A stretch of 64,000 bases of DNA. Origin: CAWIXB01 sp963839955. GTDB taxonomy: Bacteria; Actinomycetota; Actinomycetes; JACCUZ01. The notes under the pieces are model-generated. The model had not been told where the DNA came from, did not search any database, and saw only the letters and a list, made by a program, of their open reading frames with translations. Below, piece by piece: positions 43,508-52,593 of the stretch. The position numbers and the translations under genes are program-made. The stretch lies in the NCBI GenBank assembly GCA_963839955.1, contig CAWIXB010000001.1, positions 1,798,001-1,862,000 on the forward strand, given 5' to 3'. Within the stretch, counting starts at the first letter, position 1; each line of letters opens with the position of its first letter.

Positions 43508-44299
43508 ATGTCCGACGTCGTGCACTTCTCCGGCGTGAGCGTGCTGCGCGACGGCGCAACCCTGCTCGACAGCCTGGACTGGGAGATCGCCGAGGGGGAG
43601 CGCTGGGTCGTGCTCGGTCCGAACGGCGCCGGCAAGACCACGTTGCTCCAGGTCGCGTCGGCCAACCTCCATCCCAGTCGCGGTGCGGCCTCCCTGCTCG
43701 GCGAGACGCTCGGTGCCGTCGACGTCTTCGAGCTGCGCCCGCGCATCGGGCTGTCCAGCGCGGCGCTGGCCGACCGGCTGCCGGCGAGAGAGACCGTGCG
43801 CGACGTCGTGCTGACCGCGTCGTACGCCGTCGTCGGCCGCTGGCGTGAGCGCTACGACGAGCTCGACACCGAGCGAGCCGAGACGCTGCTGGGCGCGCTG
43901 GGCGTGGCCCGCCTCGCCGAGCGGCGCTACGGCACGCTCTCCGAGGGCGAGCGCAAGAGGGTGCAGATCGCACGCGCCCTGATGACCGACCCCGAGCTGA
44001 TGCTGCTCGACGAGCCGGCCGCCGGTCTCGACCTGGGCGGCCGCGAGGACCTGGTACGCCGGCTGGGTCAGCTCGCACAGGACCCCGACTCGCCAGCCCT
44101 CATCCTCGTCACCCATCACGTCGAGGAGATTCCGCCCGGGTTCACCCACGTCATGTTGCTTCGTGAGGGTGCCGTCGTGGCTCAGGGACCGCTCGAGACA
44201 ACGCTCACCGCCGACCACCTGGCGCGCACCTTCGGGGTTCCCCTGGAACTGCAGCGCTATGGCGGGCGTTGGTCAGCACGAGCGACGAACGGCGCGTGA
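43508..44299 (+). CDS. ABC transporter ATP-binding protein
   Basis: 263-residue single ABC ATPase. Walker A GPNGAGKTTLL (about residue 36), signature LSEGERKRVQIARAL, which deviates from LSGGQ by Glu at the first Gly, Walker B LMLLDEPAAGLDLGG and switch His in LVTHHVEEIP. This matches the ModF/YlmA-like stand-alone ATPase group. No permease gene is adjacent, so it may pair with distant components or act as a regulator. Confidence 0.9.
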   Translation: MSDVVHFSGVSVLRDGATLLDSLDWEIAEGERWVVLGPNGAGKTTLLQVASANLHPSRGAASLLGETLGAVDVFELRPRIGLSSAALADRLPARETVRDVVLTASYAVVGRWRERYDELDTERAETLLGALGVARLAERRYGTLSEGERKRVQIARALMTDPELMLLDEPAAGLDLGGREDLVRRLGQLAQDPDSPALILVTHHVEEIPPGFTHVMLLREGAVVAQGPLETTLTADHLARTFGVPLELQRYGGRWSARATNGA

Positions 44300-44325
44300 A
44301 CAGCACTCGCAGGTCGCCGAACTCA

Positions 44326-44331
44326 TAGGAT
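44326..44331 (+). promoter_or_regulatory. -10 element (TAGGAT) of nfeD-SPFH operon
   Basis: TAGGAT with a 6-nt gap to an ATG (44338) that opens a seven-codon mini-ORF ahead of nfeD. Confidence 0.5.
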
Positions 44332-44337
44332 CGCGTT

Positions 44338-44361
44338 ATGGCGCGGATCGGGACGAACTGA
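44338..44361 (+). CDS. Leaderless mini-ORF MARIGTN coupled to nfeD
   Basis: Seven codons (M-A-R-I-G-T-N) then TGA at 44359-44361, overlapping the nfeD ATG in TGATG. It sits where a leaderless transcript would start, so ribosomes would reach nfeD by termination-reinitiation. The same design appears at 46605 and 55505. Existence of the peptide is inferred. Confidence 0.45.
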   Translation: MARIGTN

Positions 44362-44801
44362 TGGGTGACTACGACTGGGCACTCTGGCTCGGACTCGCGG
44401 TCGTCCTCGGGCTGGTCGAGGTGACCACGCTCGATCTCATGTTCCTGATGCTCTCCGCAGGCGCGCTGGCCGCAGCGGGTACAGCCGGCCTGGGGATCCC
44501 GTTCGTCGTCCAGGTGATCGTCGCGATCGTTGTCTCCGTCGCGATGATCGGGGTCGTCCGGCCGGTCGCGCTGCGCCATCTGCGCACCCCCGCGGAAATC
44601 CGCACCGGAACCGCCGCACTCGTCGGTGCCGACGCCGTGGCGATCGAGCGCGTCGACGCCCGCAGCGGCCAGGTCAAGCTCAAGGGCGAGGTGTGGTCCG
44701 CCCGCACCTACGACCCCTCGGAAGTCATCGAGGCGGGACGCAGTGTCCAGGTCGTGCAGATCGACGGCGCGACCGCGGTCGTCTACGAGACGGAGACGTA
44801 A
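44361..44801 (+). CDS. NfeD family membrane protein
   Basis: 146-residue NfeD protein. Two or three N-terminal membrane helices (LWLGLAVVLGLVEV, LDLMFLMLSAGALAAAG, VVQVIVAIVVSVAMIGVV) are followed by a soluble OB-fold domain (about 80-146, GTAALVGADAVAIERVDA). NfeD proteins work with stomatin-like SPFH proteins in membrane microdomains, and the SPFH gene starts right after this stop. No good Shine-Dalgarno; translation is probably coupled to the mini-ORF upstream. Confidence 0.9.
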   Translation: MGDYDWALWLGLAVVLGLVEVTTLDLMFLMLSAGALAAAGTAGLGIPFVVQVIVAIVVSVAMIGVVRPVALRHLRTPAEIRTGTAALVGADAVAIERVDARSGQVKLKGEVWSARTYDPSEVIEAGRSVQVVQIDGATAVVYETET

Positions 44802-45731
44802 ATGGAGTCAGTCATCGCCCTTGGCATCGCCGGCGCCATCGCCGTGCTCTTGCTGGTGGCGCTGTACAAGACCGTCCGCATCGTCCCGCAGGCGCGGGCG
44901 GGCGTCGTGGAACGACTGGGTCGCTACCAGCGAACGCTCAACCCGGGTCTGACCGTGCTGGTTCCCTTCATCGACAAGCTGCGGCCGTTGATCGACCTGC
45001 GGGAGCAGGTCGTGTCGTTCCCCCCGCAGCCGGTCATCACGGCCGACAACCTGGTGGTGGGCATCGACACGGTCATCTACTTCCAGGTGACCGATCCCAA
45101 GTCGGCGACCTACGAGATCGCCAACTACATCCAGGGCGTCGAACAGCTCACCGTCACGACCCTGCGCAACGTCGTCGGCAACCTCAACCTCGAGGAGACG
45201 CTGACCTCGCGTGACCACATCAACAGCGCGCTGCGGGTCGTGCTCGACGAGGCGACGGGCAAGTGGGGGATCCGGGTCAACCGGGTCGAGATCAAGGCGA
45301 TCGACCCGCCCACGTCGATCCAGGACTCGATGGAGAAGCAGATGCGCGCCGACCGCGAGAAGCGCGCGACGATCCTGACCGCCGAGGGCTTCAAGGCGTC
45401 CCAGATCCTCACGGCCGAGGGCGAGCGGCAGGGCGCGATCCTGCGGGCCGAGGGTGAGGCGCAGGCTGCGGTGCTCCGCGCCGACGGCGAGGCGCAGGCC
45501 ATCCAGCGGGTGTTCGACGCGATCCATGCCGGCAACCCCGACCAGAAGCTGCTGGCCTACCAGTACCTCCAGGTCCTGCCGCAGATCGCTCGAGGCGACT
45601 CCAACAAGGTGTGGATCGTGCCGAGCGAGCTCGGCGAGGCCCTCAAGGGCATCGGCGGTGTTCTGGGCGGACTTCGCCCGGACGACAAAGACGAGACGGG
45701 ACCACCGAGGCCGCCGATCCAGCCCGTCTGA
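44802..45731 (+). CDS. SPFH/Band 7 (stomatin-like) protein
   Basis: 309-residue stomatin/paraslipin-type protein. One N-terminal membrane helix (about 4-22), SPFH domain (RAGVVERLGRYQRTLNPGL, then VITADNLVVGIDTVIYFQV), and a long Ala/Glu/Arg-rich coiled coil (about 185-235, TAEGERQGAILRAEGEAQ). The tail is Pro-rich. Such proteins form ring-like oligomers in membranes with NfeD partners. ATG directly follows the nfeD TAA. Confidence 0.93.
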   Translation: MESVIALGIAGAIAVLLLVALYKTVRIVPQARAGVVERLGRYQRTLNPGLTVLVPFIDKLRPLIDLREQVVSFPPQPVITADNLVVGIDTVIYFQVTDPKSATYEIANYIQGVEQLTVTTLRNVVGNLNLEETLTSRDHINSALRVVLDEATGKWGIRVNRVEIKAIDPPTSIQDSMEKQMRADREKRATILTAEGFKASQILTAEGERQGAILRAEGEAQAAVLRADGEAQAIQRVFDAIHAGNPDQKLLAYQYLQVLPQIARGDSNKVWIVPSELGEALKGIGGVLGGLRPDDKDETGPPRPPIQPV

Positions 45732-45820
45732 GCCGGAGAGCGACGCGAGTCTGGCTCGGTTGACAAGTCGTGACGATCAGAGTCCAGTGACAGCAACCGT
45801 TTTTCCCGGGTGGAGGCGTC

Positions 45821-46297
45821 ATGGCCAAGGACCAGTACATCGCACGGTTGCGCGCGGTACCGCTGTTCGCATCGCTGTCGAAGCGAGAGCTCGATCTCCT
45901 GCTCCGTCAGGCGGACCACCTGCGTTACCCGGCTCGCTACCGGGTCGTCCGGGAAGGAACGTCTGGAGAGGAATTCTGGATGGTGATCGAGGGGGAGCTG
46001 GCCGTTCACCGTGGTGGGGAAGAGGTCGCACGGCTGGGCCCGGGTGACTACTTCGGGGAGCTCTCTGTCATCGACTCCGCCCCGCGTGACGCCACTGTCG
46101 TCTCGACCACGTCCGTCGAGCTTCTCGTCATCGGGCGCCAGAGATTCTGGGCCACCCTCGAGGGGAGCCCGACCTTGCTGCGGAAGATCACCGTCGGGCT
46201 GGCTCGACGGCTCCACGAGCTCGACGCTGCGGACTCGGCGGCCCGGGCCGGCCGCCTCGTCGATCTCAACTCCGAAGAGGTCGTCGAGGCTCCCTGA
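45821..46297 (+). CDS. Stand-alone cyclic-nucleotide-binding domain protein
   Basis: 158-residue protein with a single CAP_ED domain (about 12-130; REGTSGEEFWMVIEGELAV and the phosphate-binding cassette GDYFGELSVIDSAPRDATV with the expected Glu and Arg). There is no DNA-binding helix-turn-helix, so it is a cAMP/cGMP sensor that must act on a partner. GGAGG precedes the ATG. Two other cyclic-nucleotide genes lie within 9 kb (cyclase at 49884, MFS-cNMP at 52594). Confidence 0.88.
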   Translation: MAKDQYIARLRAVPLFASLSKRELDLLLRQADHLRYPARYRVVREGTSGEEFWMVIEGELAVHRGGEEVARLGPGDYFGELSVIDSAPRDATVVSTTSVELLVIGRQRFWATLEGSPTLLRKITVGLARRLHELDAADSAARAGRLVDLNSEEVVEAP

Positions 46298-46323
46298 AGC
46301 CGCTTCCCGGGGGCACTGCGGTG

Positions 46324-46485
46324 TCAGGCCCGGGTCTGGTCGAAGACGAAGACCGCGAGAGCGACGTTGTAGGCCCAGGAGCCGCCACAGGACAAGGCGA
46401 ACGCGCTCATCAGCAGCCGGAAGTCCCGGTGCCGCAGTGGCGCCGTCAGGCCTGTGCGGCCGTGGCTTCTCTTGTGCGTGTTCAC
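46324..46485 (-). pseudogene. N-terminal remnant of an MFS transporter
   Basis: 53-codon ORF with GTG start and AGGAG five bases upstream. It encodes LRHRDFRLLMSAFALSCG and SWAYNVALAVFVFDQT, the first helix and flanks of an MFS transporter of the kind that carries a C-terminal cNMP domain, then stops. The rest of such a gene is absent. Start and ribosome-binding site look functional, so a small membrane peptide could still be made. Confidence 0.55.
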
Positions 46486-46591
46486 AGGACTCCTAAGCCG
46501 AGTCAGCCCCAGAGCGAGTCGATGCCGAACACGCTAGGAGATCTGATCACCGGCCGTTGGTGAAACCCCCGATGCTGGCCGTTTGCGCTGC

Positions 46592-46597
46592 TAGCGT
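46592..46597 (+). promoter_or_regulatory. -10 element (TAGCGT) ahead of MBL hydrolase gene
   Basis: TAGCGT with a 7-nt gap to GTG 46605, the start of a four-codon mini-ORF. Confidence 0.5.
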
Positions 46598-46604
46598 GCC
46601 GCGC

Positions 46605-46619
46605 GTGAGGACCCGGTGA
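46605..46619 (+). CDS. Leaderless mini-ORF MRTR coupled to MBL hydrolase
   Basis: GTG-AGG-ACC-CGG-TGA. The TGA (46617-46619) overlaps the hydrolase GTG (46616) in GTGA. Same arrangement and same CGG-TGA ending as the mini-ORF before the TSUP gene. Confidence 0.4.
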   Translation: MRTR

Positions 46620-47500
46620 GGCTCGAGTTCCTCGGAGTCCGCGGCTCGACGCCGGCGCCGGGGAAGGACTTCGTCCGTTACGGCGGCCACACGTCCTCGG
46701 TGGCCGTCTGTGCCCAGGACGCCGACGCGCCCACCCTGGTTCTCGACGCGGGCACCGGCCTGCGTGCGCTCACCGCGCGGTTGCGAGGCCGGGCGTACGA
46801 CGGTGCGATCCTGGTCAGTCACCTGCATTGGGACCATGTGCAGGGCTTGCCGTTCTTCGGGTCGGGTGACCGGGACGACGCTCGGGTCGACCTCTACCTT
46901 CCGAGCCAGGGCGGTAGGTCCGGCAGAGACCTGCTGGCACAGACAATGTCGCCGCCGGCGTTCCCGATCACCCCCGAGGGATTGCACGGGCGTTGGACGT
47001 TCCACGCTCTCGCGGACGGTGTCCACGCGATCGAAGGGTTCAACGTCACTGCTGTGGACGTCGAGCACAAGGGGGGACGCACGTTCGGCTACCGAGTCGC
47101 CGATGCCGTCGCGTCGATGGCCTATCTCCCTGACCACGCGCCGTCGGCGGGCCGCTCCGCCGTGCTGATGCGGATGTTGCAAGGGGTCGACGTGCTGGTA
47201 CACGATGCCCAGTTCCTCGAGGGAGAACGCGCGCTAGCCGTTGAGTACGGCCACGCCACTGTCGAGGACGCCGTCGCCCTCGCCGTCGAATGCGGCGCCG
47301 GGACACTGGTGCTGTACCACCACTCGCCGGCGCGATCGGACCAAGCCCTCGACGAGATCGGCGCTTGGGCAGCAGATCTTGCCGACGGGCTGCCGATCGT
47401 GGTCGCCCGCGAGAGCGCAATGCTGGACGTCGGCCCACGGACAGTCAGGCTCGGCGACGCTGTGTCGCCCCGTCACCCGACCACCCGCGATGACCATTGA
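46616..47500 (+). CDS. MBL-fold metallo-hydrolase
   Basis: 294-residue metallo-beta-lactamase-fold hydrolase of the phosphodiesterase-like type. LGVRGSTPAPGKDFVRYGGHTSS starts the fold; the metal motif SHLHWDHVQGLPFF (HxHxDH) is at about residue 67; further ligands are in AYLPDH-like MAYLPDHAPS and VLVHDAQFLEGE, with YHHSPARSD near the end. Members of this family cleave cyclic nucleotides or RNA; given cAMP-related neighbours, a cyclic-nucleotide phosphodiesterase is possible but unproven. Confidence 0.88.
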   Translation: MRLEFLGVRGSTPAPGKDFVRYGGHTSSVAVCAQDADAPTLVLDAGTGLRALTARLRGRAYDGAILVSHLHWDHVQGLPFFGSGDRDDARVDLYLPSQGGRSGRDLLAQTMSPPAFPITPEGLHGRWTFHALADGVHAIEGFNVTAVDVEHKGGRTFGYRVADAVASMAYLPDHAPSAGRSAVLMRMLQGVDVLVHDAQFLEGERALAVEYGHATVEDAVALAVECGAGTLVLYHHSPARSDQALDEIGAWAADLADGLPIVVARESAMLDVGPRTVRLGDAVSPRHPTTRDDH

Positions 47501-47579
47501 CGACAGGCGCCGCAGGACCACATGATCGCCACAAGTCGTGATCGCCACCGAAGGCGTCATGGATCGGGGGAAGGTCGCT

Positions 47580-48629
47580 ATGACCGGTGTAACCCAGTTC
47601 CGCACCAGATGGCTCCGGCCCGCTGTTGTCCTTGTGACGGCGGCTGCCTCGGCAGCGGCGTTCGCGAGCTTGACCGCGCCTGCAGCCTCGGCGCACGGCA
47701 CTAAGGAGCTGCCGGACCGCCTGGTGGTTACCCGTGCGCTCGATGCCGAGGTGCTCGCAGGAGGGCTCCCGACGGCAGCTCCGGGCGGACAGGCGGCGGG
47801 CTTTGCCCGTCAGGGGCGGACCTTCACGGTGGTCGTCGAGAGCCGTCTGGGGACAGGGGTCGCGCAGCGGCGAGTGCCCGTGGGTCAGGACACGTTGATC
47901 AGGCTCTCTGCCACGGCTGCGGGCCCGGCGCTGGCGGGCAGCTTCGGAGCGGTGACGTCAGGGGTGCTGAAGAGGGGGTCGTCGCTGCTGACGATCAGCG
48001 GCGTCACGTGGTCGCAGGCGGAGAACCTCGTCATCACGGCTTCCGGGCCCGCCAGATCGGGGCTAGCACCGGACGGTATCTCCGTCACCGTCGCACACCA
48101 GGCGACGTACCTCAGGGGCGGGGCTGCCGCGGGTGCCAAGGTCGACTTGAGTGGCTGTGATGCGACGCCCACGACGCCCACCTGCGTCACGCTCGTGTTG
48201 GCTGACGGCGCGGTGGGTCCCATCCTGCTGTCCAGCAGCCCGTGCGCAGGCTTCGACGCCGAGATCACCTGCCGCACCAACAATCAGGGCAACGCGCAGC
48301 GGCTCATCCAGGCCTACGTCGACCTCGACCCCGCCCGCTACAGCATCACCAACCCGGCCACCGCGATCGTCAGCTGCGACAAGACGTTGTGCGGGAACGG
48401 TGGTGTCACGAAGTTCCCCCTTCACCTCGACCTCGGCAACACCGGCGACTTCACGACCCCCGAAGCATGTCCGGCCAAGGGCCGGATCGGTGCCAGCCAG
48501 ATCATCCGTGCGCCAGACGGTGCCAAGATCGGCCATGCCTGCATGGACTACCGGCAGAGCAGCCGAGACAACGCTGGCGACCTCTTCACATATCTCCTCT
48601 TCGACTATGACGCTCGAATGATCCACTGA
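47580..48629 (+). CDS. Secreted protein of unknown function
   Basis: 349-residue protein with a signal peptide (RWLRPAVVLVTAAASAAAFA, cleavage near ASA-HG at about 40). The mature part is beta-rich with six Cys that may pair (GCDATPTTPTC, SPCAGFDAEITC, SCDKTLC). ATG 47580 is chosen because GGGGGAAGG lies five bases upstream; in-frame starts at 47538 and 47559 would add a non-hydrophobic extension. No family recognised. The 3' end overlaps the opposite TPR gene by 44 bases. Confidence 0.75.
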   Translation: MTGVTQFRTRWLRPAVVLVTAAASAAAFASLTAPAASAHGTKELPDRLVVTRALDAEVLAGGLPTAAPGGQAAGFARQGRTFTVVVESRLGTGVAQRRVPVGQDTLIRLSATAAGPALAGSFGAVTSGVLKRGSSLLTISGVTWSQAENLVITASGPARSGLAPDGISVTVAHQATYLRGGAAAGAKVDLSGCDATPTTPTCVTLVLADGAVGPILLSSSPCAGFDAEITCRTNNQGNAQRLIQAYVDLDPARYSITNPATAIVSCDKTLCGNGGVTKFPLHLDLGNTGDFTTPEACPAKGRIGASQIIRAPDGAKIGHACMDYRQSSRDNAGDLFTYLLFDYDARMIH

Positions 48630-49742
48630 CGGACGCTGCGTCAGCGCGGTCCTGCAGTCTCAATGCCACGTCCAGCGGTGTAGGGAGGCCAACGACGCCG
48701 AGCGCGTCGAGCACGTCCTTGCTCTGCTGCGCAAGCTGCTCCGCATTCGGGTCATCTTCGGAGCTGGCAACCTGGGCAAGACCGAGTAGCACGAACCCGC
48801 GCTCGTGCTGCGTGTCTGGTTGCGAGCTCAGTTCCAGTGCGCGCTCGAGTTCGACTCGAGCGGCGTCGAGGGCGCCGGCGAGGAGATGGCAGTAGCCGAG
48901 GATGCGGTGCAGAGTCGGCAGGACCATCGGCGCTTGAACCTTGTGCGCCCGCTCGAGCGCGGCGAGGGCATGGCTCCTCGCCGCGCCTAGAGCGCCTTGC
49001 AGCAGCAGGCACTCGGCTACCGCCGCTTCGGTGTCGATGAGCTCTTGTGGCGCTCCGAGTTTGTCAAAGCGCTCCCGAGCGTCTGAGAGTTGCGTCATGG
49101 CATCGGCGTAGCGCCCGGCGCGCGAGGAAGCTCGTCCGCTCTCGCGCAACACCAGCGCGATCAGCTCCTCGTCGTCGACCGCCCGCGCCGCGCGCAGAGC
49201 CTCATCGAGCAGGACCTCGGCGTCCTCCAGGCGACCCTGACGGATGAGCACGTCGGCCTGGTTGTAGGCGGTATTTCCTTCGTTGACGACGTCGCCGAGT
49301 CGCCGGTAGATGTCGGCTGCTCGTCGGGACATCGCGAGTGCCTCGTTCCAGTGCCCCTCGAAGATTGCTCGTACGGCGAGGTTGTTCAGGCTCTGCGCTT
49401 CTCCCGAAAGATCGCCCAGCTCCTCGTAGGCGAGCAGCGCCAAGCGGCCATAGGGCAGGTCCTCCGCGTGGGCCGACCAAAGGTGCACCGTCTGCATCGC
49501 GAGATAGGCCTGCGCCAGGGCGACCTTGTCGACTGAGTCCTGTGCTTCGCTAACGCCCAGCGCTCCCCAACGGAGCGCGTCGGCATAGCGGCCCTGGCTG
49601 ACCAGGCAGATTGCGTAGCGCGTGGCCAACAGGGACCGAACCGCCCCCGCCGACGGTCCTTCCAGCCCGTCGAGCAGGCGCATGCCGCGGCTCAGCCTTC
49701 GCAGCGACTGGGTGAAGCTTGCCGTGGCGCTGATCGATTCGC
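48586..49742 (-). pseudogene. TPR-rich C-terminal part of interrupted cyclase gene
   Basis: Third reading frame of the gene that begins at 52499. It reads FTQSLRRLSRGMRLLDGLEG and then about ten helical TPR-like units (YGRLALLAYEELGDLSGEA, AADIYRRLGDVVNEGNTAY and similar) to the stop at 48586. One extra C at 49717 separates it from the middle frame: removing it gives ...IDQRHGK-FTQSLRRL. It could be translated alone from ATG 49683, but the homology runs upstream of that codon. Confidence 0.75.
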
Positions 49743-49916
49743 GCCTCTTTGAGCATGATCCGAGCGACTTGCGCCGGATCTGCGCCTAGTGACTTACGGG
49801 CCTGCCGGTAGGAATCGGCGGCCTCGTCCACCGAGCCCACCAGGAAACGCATGTCCCCGAGAGCCTCGTGTGCAGCGGAGACCTCAACGGCTCGGACAGT
49901 AGGAAGGCGGCGGGCG
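49717..49916 (-). pseudogene. Middle segment of interrupted cyclase gene
   Basis: Short second-frame piece linking the AAA and TPR parts: ARRLPTVRAVEVSAAHEALG, then FLVGSVDEAADSYRQARKS and ARIMLKEARIDQRHGK, one TPR-like unit. It is bounded by an extra C at about 49916 (removing it gives AVAVARRLPT) and one at 49717. Confidence 0.7.
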
Positions 49917-52499
49917 GACTGCGACGGCGCGTTGCATGAACTCGATCGCCTCGATGTTGGCGTACTTCGCTTGAGCCCGCTGGCCCGCCAGCCTCGAGTA
50001 GGTCCAGGCACGGTCGAAGGATCCGGCATGGAAGAAGTGCAGCGACAGCACTTCACAGACCCGCTCCGGTTCCTCCGCCGAACGCTCGATCGTGTTGCCC
50101 ACCTGCTCGTGCAGGACTTGGCGGCGCCGGAAGGGGAGCCCCTCGTAGGCCACCTCGCGGATCAGCGCATGTCGGAACCGAACCTGACCGGGATCGCCTG
50201 GATCGAGGAAGTCGCGGAACTCGGGAAGGTGCTCGCCCAACCGAACGTGCTCACGATGGTCGGACACCAGCCGCTCCAGCACCGGCAGGTCGGCGACCAT
50301 GCCGAGCACCGCGGCATAGCGCAGGATCGTGCGATCCAGCGGGGGCAACCTGTCGATCTGGCTGGTCACCAGGTCCTGGACCGACTCCGGGAGGTCGGTG
50401 ACCGACCCGGTCCGCCCCGCCGCGTCCAGGAGCTCCTCGAGGAACATGGGATTTCCTCCGCTGTGCTCCACCAGCGCCGCCATGGCGTCACGTGACATCG
50501 GCAGCTCGGCTGTCGTACGTCGCACGAGTTCCAGAGCATCCGCAGTGTCCAGCGGGTCGGGACGCACCGTTGTCGACCGAGGGCCAGACCTCGGCACGTA
50601 CCCGCTAGACACGTCCCGGCGCGTGGTCAACACCAGCCAGGGCCGGAACGGGGCAGACCGAGCGAGCCGATCCATGAGGTCGGCCGACGCGTCGTCCATC
50701 AGGTGCGCGTCCTCAATCACCAGCACGGTCGGGCCGGACAACAACCTGGCGAGCAGGTCATCGACGGAGTCCTCCAGCCGGGCCTTGCGAAACTGCTCGT
50801 CGAGCTCCGAGGCCTCGCGCGTCGTTGGCACGGTCACGTCGAGCGGCATGGCGATGAGAGGCAGCCAGGCCAACAGCTCGGGCGCAGTAGCGGCAACGAG
50901 TACGCGCAATCTGTCGGCGGTCTCCTCCGCCCCGGCCTGGGGATCCAGGCTCAAGGCGCTTCGCAGTATCGAGCGGAACGGGAAATAGGGGGTGGACGCC
51001 TCATAGTCGCCACACGACCCCTTGAGCACGCGGGCAGCGGGTGCGACGGCCAGCAGTTCAGCCACGAGCCGGGACTTACCGATGCCCGGCTCGCCCACGA
51101 TCTCCACCTGGTTGCCTTCGCCTCGCGATGCCGATTCCCATGCGACGTGCAGCGCGGCCAGCTCGGCCGCCCGGCCGACAAAGGTCGTCGTCGACCGGCG
51201 GCCGGTGCGGAGCCCGAGGACAGCGCCGATCCTGGCCGCCGCCACGGGGTGCGTCTTGCCTTTGACGTGGAACGGTTCCAGCGGGCTGGTCTCGAACCGG
51301 GTGGGCGATCGCTCGACCGTCGCCGTCGTGGCGAGCACCTCGCCGCCGCCGGCTTTGGCCATCACCCGAGCGGCGAGATTCACCGCGTCACCCTTGATGG
51401 AGTACGTGCGACGGAATGAAGGCCCGAAGTCACCGGCGAAGACGTCACCGCGGTTGACGCCGACCTTGAGGCTCAGGATGCCTGCCCGGTCCATCACCAG
51501 TCGCACAGCGCGGAGCATTCGCTCCTCGACCCTTCCGCCGCTGCGCGGCGCGCCGGCGACAAGCATGATCTTTCCGCCGTCGCGCGCGATGTCGGTTTCG
51601 AAGAACGTGATGCCGTGCTGGTCGGTTGCCCACTGCACAATGCGCACACAGTGGTCGAGCGCGTCCGCCACCGCACGGATTCCGCCGGTCCTGGCCAGTT
51701 CGTCTGTGCCGCTGAAGCGCACGAACGCCACGGCCACCGATCGGTGTTCGGCCTCGCCTGGCTCAGCGAGCACCTGTTCGCGCAAGGCCTCAGGCAGGTA
51801 TCGACCCAGCTCATGGTTGTCGTCGGGCCCGGTGCGTCGCTGCTGTGGTAGCGCGGGCAGATGGTCGCCGGGCCGAGCCCGCAGAAGGCGCGTTCCGTCG
51901 GCTGGGCCTGCGCGGTGAGCCGTCGGGGCCAAGAGTGATGCCGTTTGCTCGCTGAGCACGACCTGCCCTGCGGAGGCGACCGACTCCAGAGCAGCAGTGG
52001 TACTCGCCTCCGCTCCGACGACAAGCAGTTCGAGGTGGTGGCCGGGATCACCGACCAGGTAGAAGTCGAAGAGTCCACTGTGCACTCCGGCGGACATCCG
52101 CAGGGTGACTGCCCCGGACGTCGTCGCGATTCTGCCGACCGTACGCAGTGTCGCGCGCATGTCGTAGACCGCGCGACACGCGCGGCCGGCGTGGTCGTCA
52201 CCCCGGAACAGCAGGAGTACGGCGTCGCCACCCCACTTGACCAGATCACCGCCCTGCGGCTGCGCGGCACCGAGCAGGGCGGAGAACGTCGCGTCGAGAA
52301 GCTCGCTCATCTCTTCCGCGCCGACCTTGCCCTTACGGGAGAGGCGCTCCGTCAGGCGGGTGAACCCCGAGATGTCGACGAGCGCGAGCGAGCCTTCTAC
52401 CTGCATGTGCCGGTTGTCGCCGTGCGTCGGTCTCCACGAGTCCAACAGGTCCGGGACGTACGGCCGCAGCGGGTGAAGGCCTGCAACCGCAGTCGTCAT
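49884..52499 (-). CDS. Soluble adenylyl-cyclase-like protein: two class III cyclase domains plus AAA ATPase (N-terminal part)
   Basis: 871 residues in this frame. Cyclase domain 1 (about 38-165) has LVDISGFTRLTERL and LVKWGGDAVLLLF with both metal Asp but no Asn-Arg motif. Domain 2 (about 250-410) has FVRFSG, where the first Asp is replaced by Arg, but keeps GDAVNLAARVM. The two are thus complementary, like mammalian C1/C2 and sAC. A P-loop ATPase follows (GEPGIGKSRLV at about 468, Walker B VLVIEDAHLMDD). The intact gene would continue with TPRs to 48586 but two one-base insertions intervene. TAGACT at 52538-52543 may be its -10. Confidence 0.85.
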   Translation of the reverse strand: MTTAVAGLHPLRPYVPDLLDSWRPTHGDNRHMQVEGSLALVDISGFTRLTERLSRKGKVGAEEMSELLDATFSALLGAAQPQGGDLVKWGGDAVLLLFRGDDHAGRACRAVYDMRATLRTVGRIATTSGAVTLRMSAGVHSGLFDFYLVGDPGHHLELLVVGAEASTTAALESVASAGQVVLSEQTASLLAPTAHRAGPADGTRLLRARPGDHLPALPQQRRTGPDDNHELGRYLPEALREQVLAEPGEAEHRSVAVAFVRFSGTDELARTGGIRAVADALDHCVRIVQWATDQHGITFFETDIARDGGKIMLVAGAPRSGGRVEERMLRAVRLVMDRAGILSLKVGVNRGDVFAGDFGPSFRRTYSIKGDAVNLAARVMAKAGGGEVLATTATVERSPTRFETSPLEPFHVKGKTHPVAAARIGAVLGLRTGRRSTTTFVGRAAELAALHVAWESASRGEGNQVEIVGEPGIGKSRLVAELLAVAPAARVLKGSCGDYEASTPYFPFRSILRSALSLDPQAGAEETADRLRVLVAATAPELLAWLPLIAMPLDVTVPTTREASELDEQFRKARLEDSVDDLLARLLSGPTVLVIEDAHLMDDASADLMDRLARSAPFRPWLVLTTRRDVSSGYVPRSGPRSTTVRPDPLDTADALELVRRTTAELPMSRDAMAALVEHSGGNPMFLEELLDAAGRTGSVTDLPESVQDLVTSQIDRLPPLDRTILRYAAVLGMVADLPVLERLVSDHREHVRLGEHLPEFRDFLDPGDPGQVRFRHALIREVAYEGLPFRRRQVLHEQVGNTIERSAEEPERVCEVLSLHFFHAGSFDRAWTYSRLAGQRAQAKYANIEAIEFMQRAVAVRPPPSYCPSR

Positions 52500-52593
52500 C
52501 GAAACCCCGGGACGTTGGGTGGGGCTAGTACGCCGCGAGTCTAGGTCGCATCATCGCCGGTGTCCGCGTATGCCCGAAATGCAGTAAGAGCGG

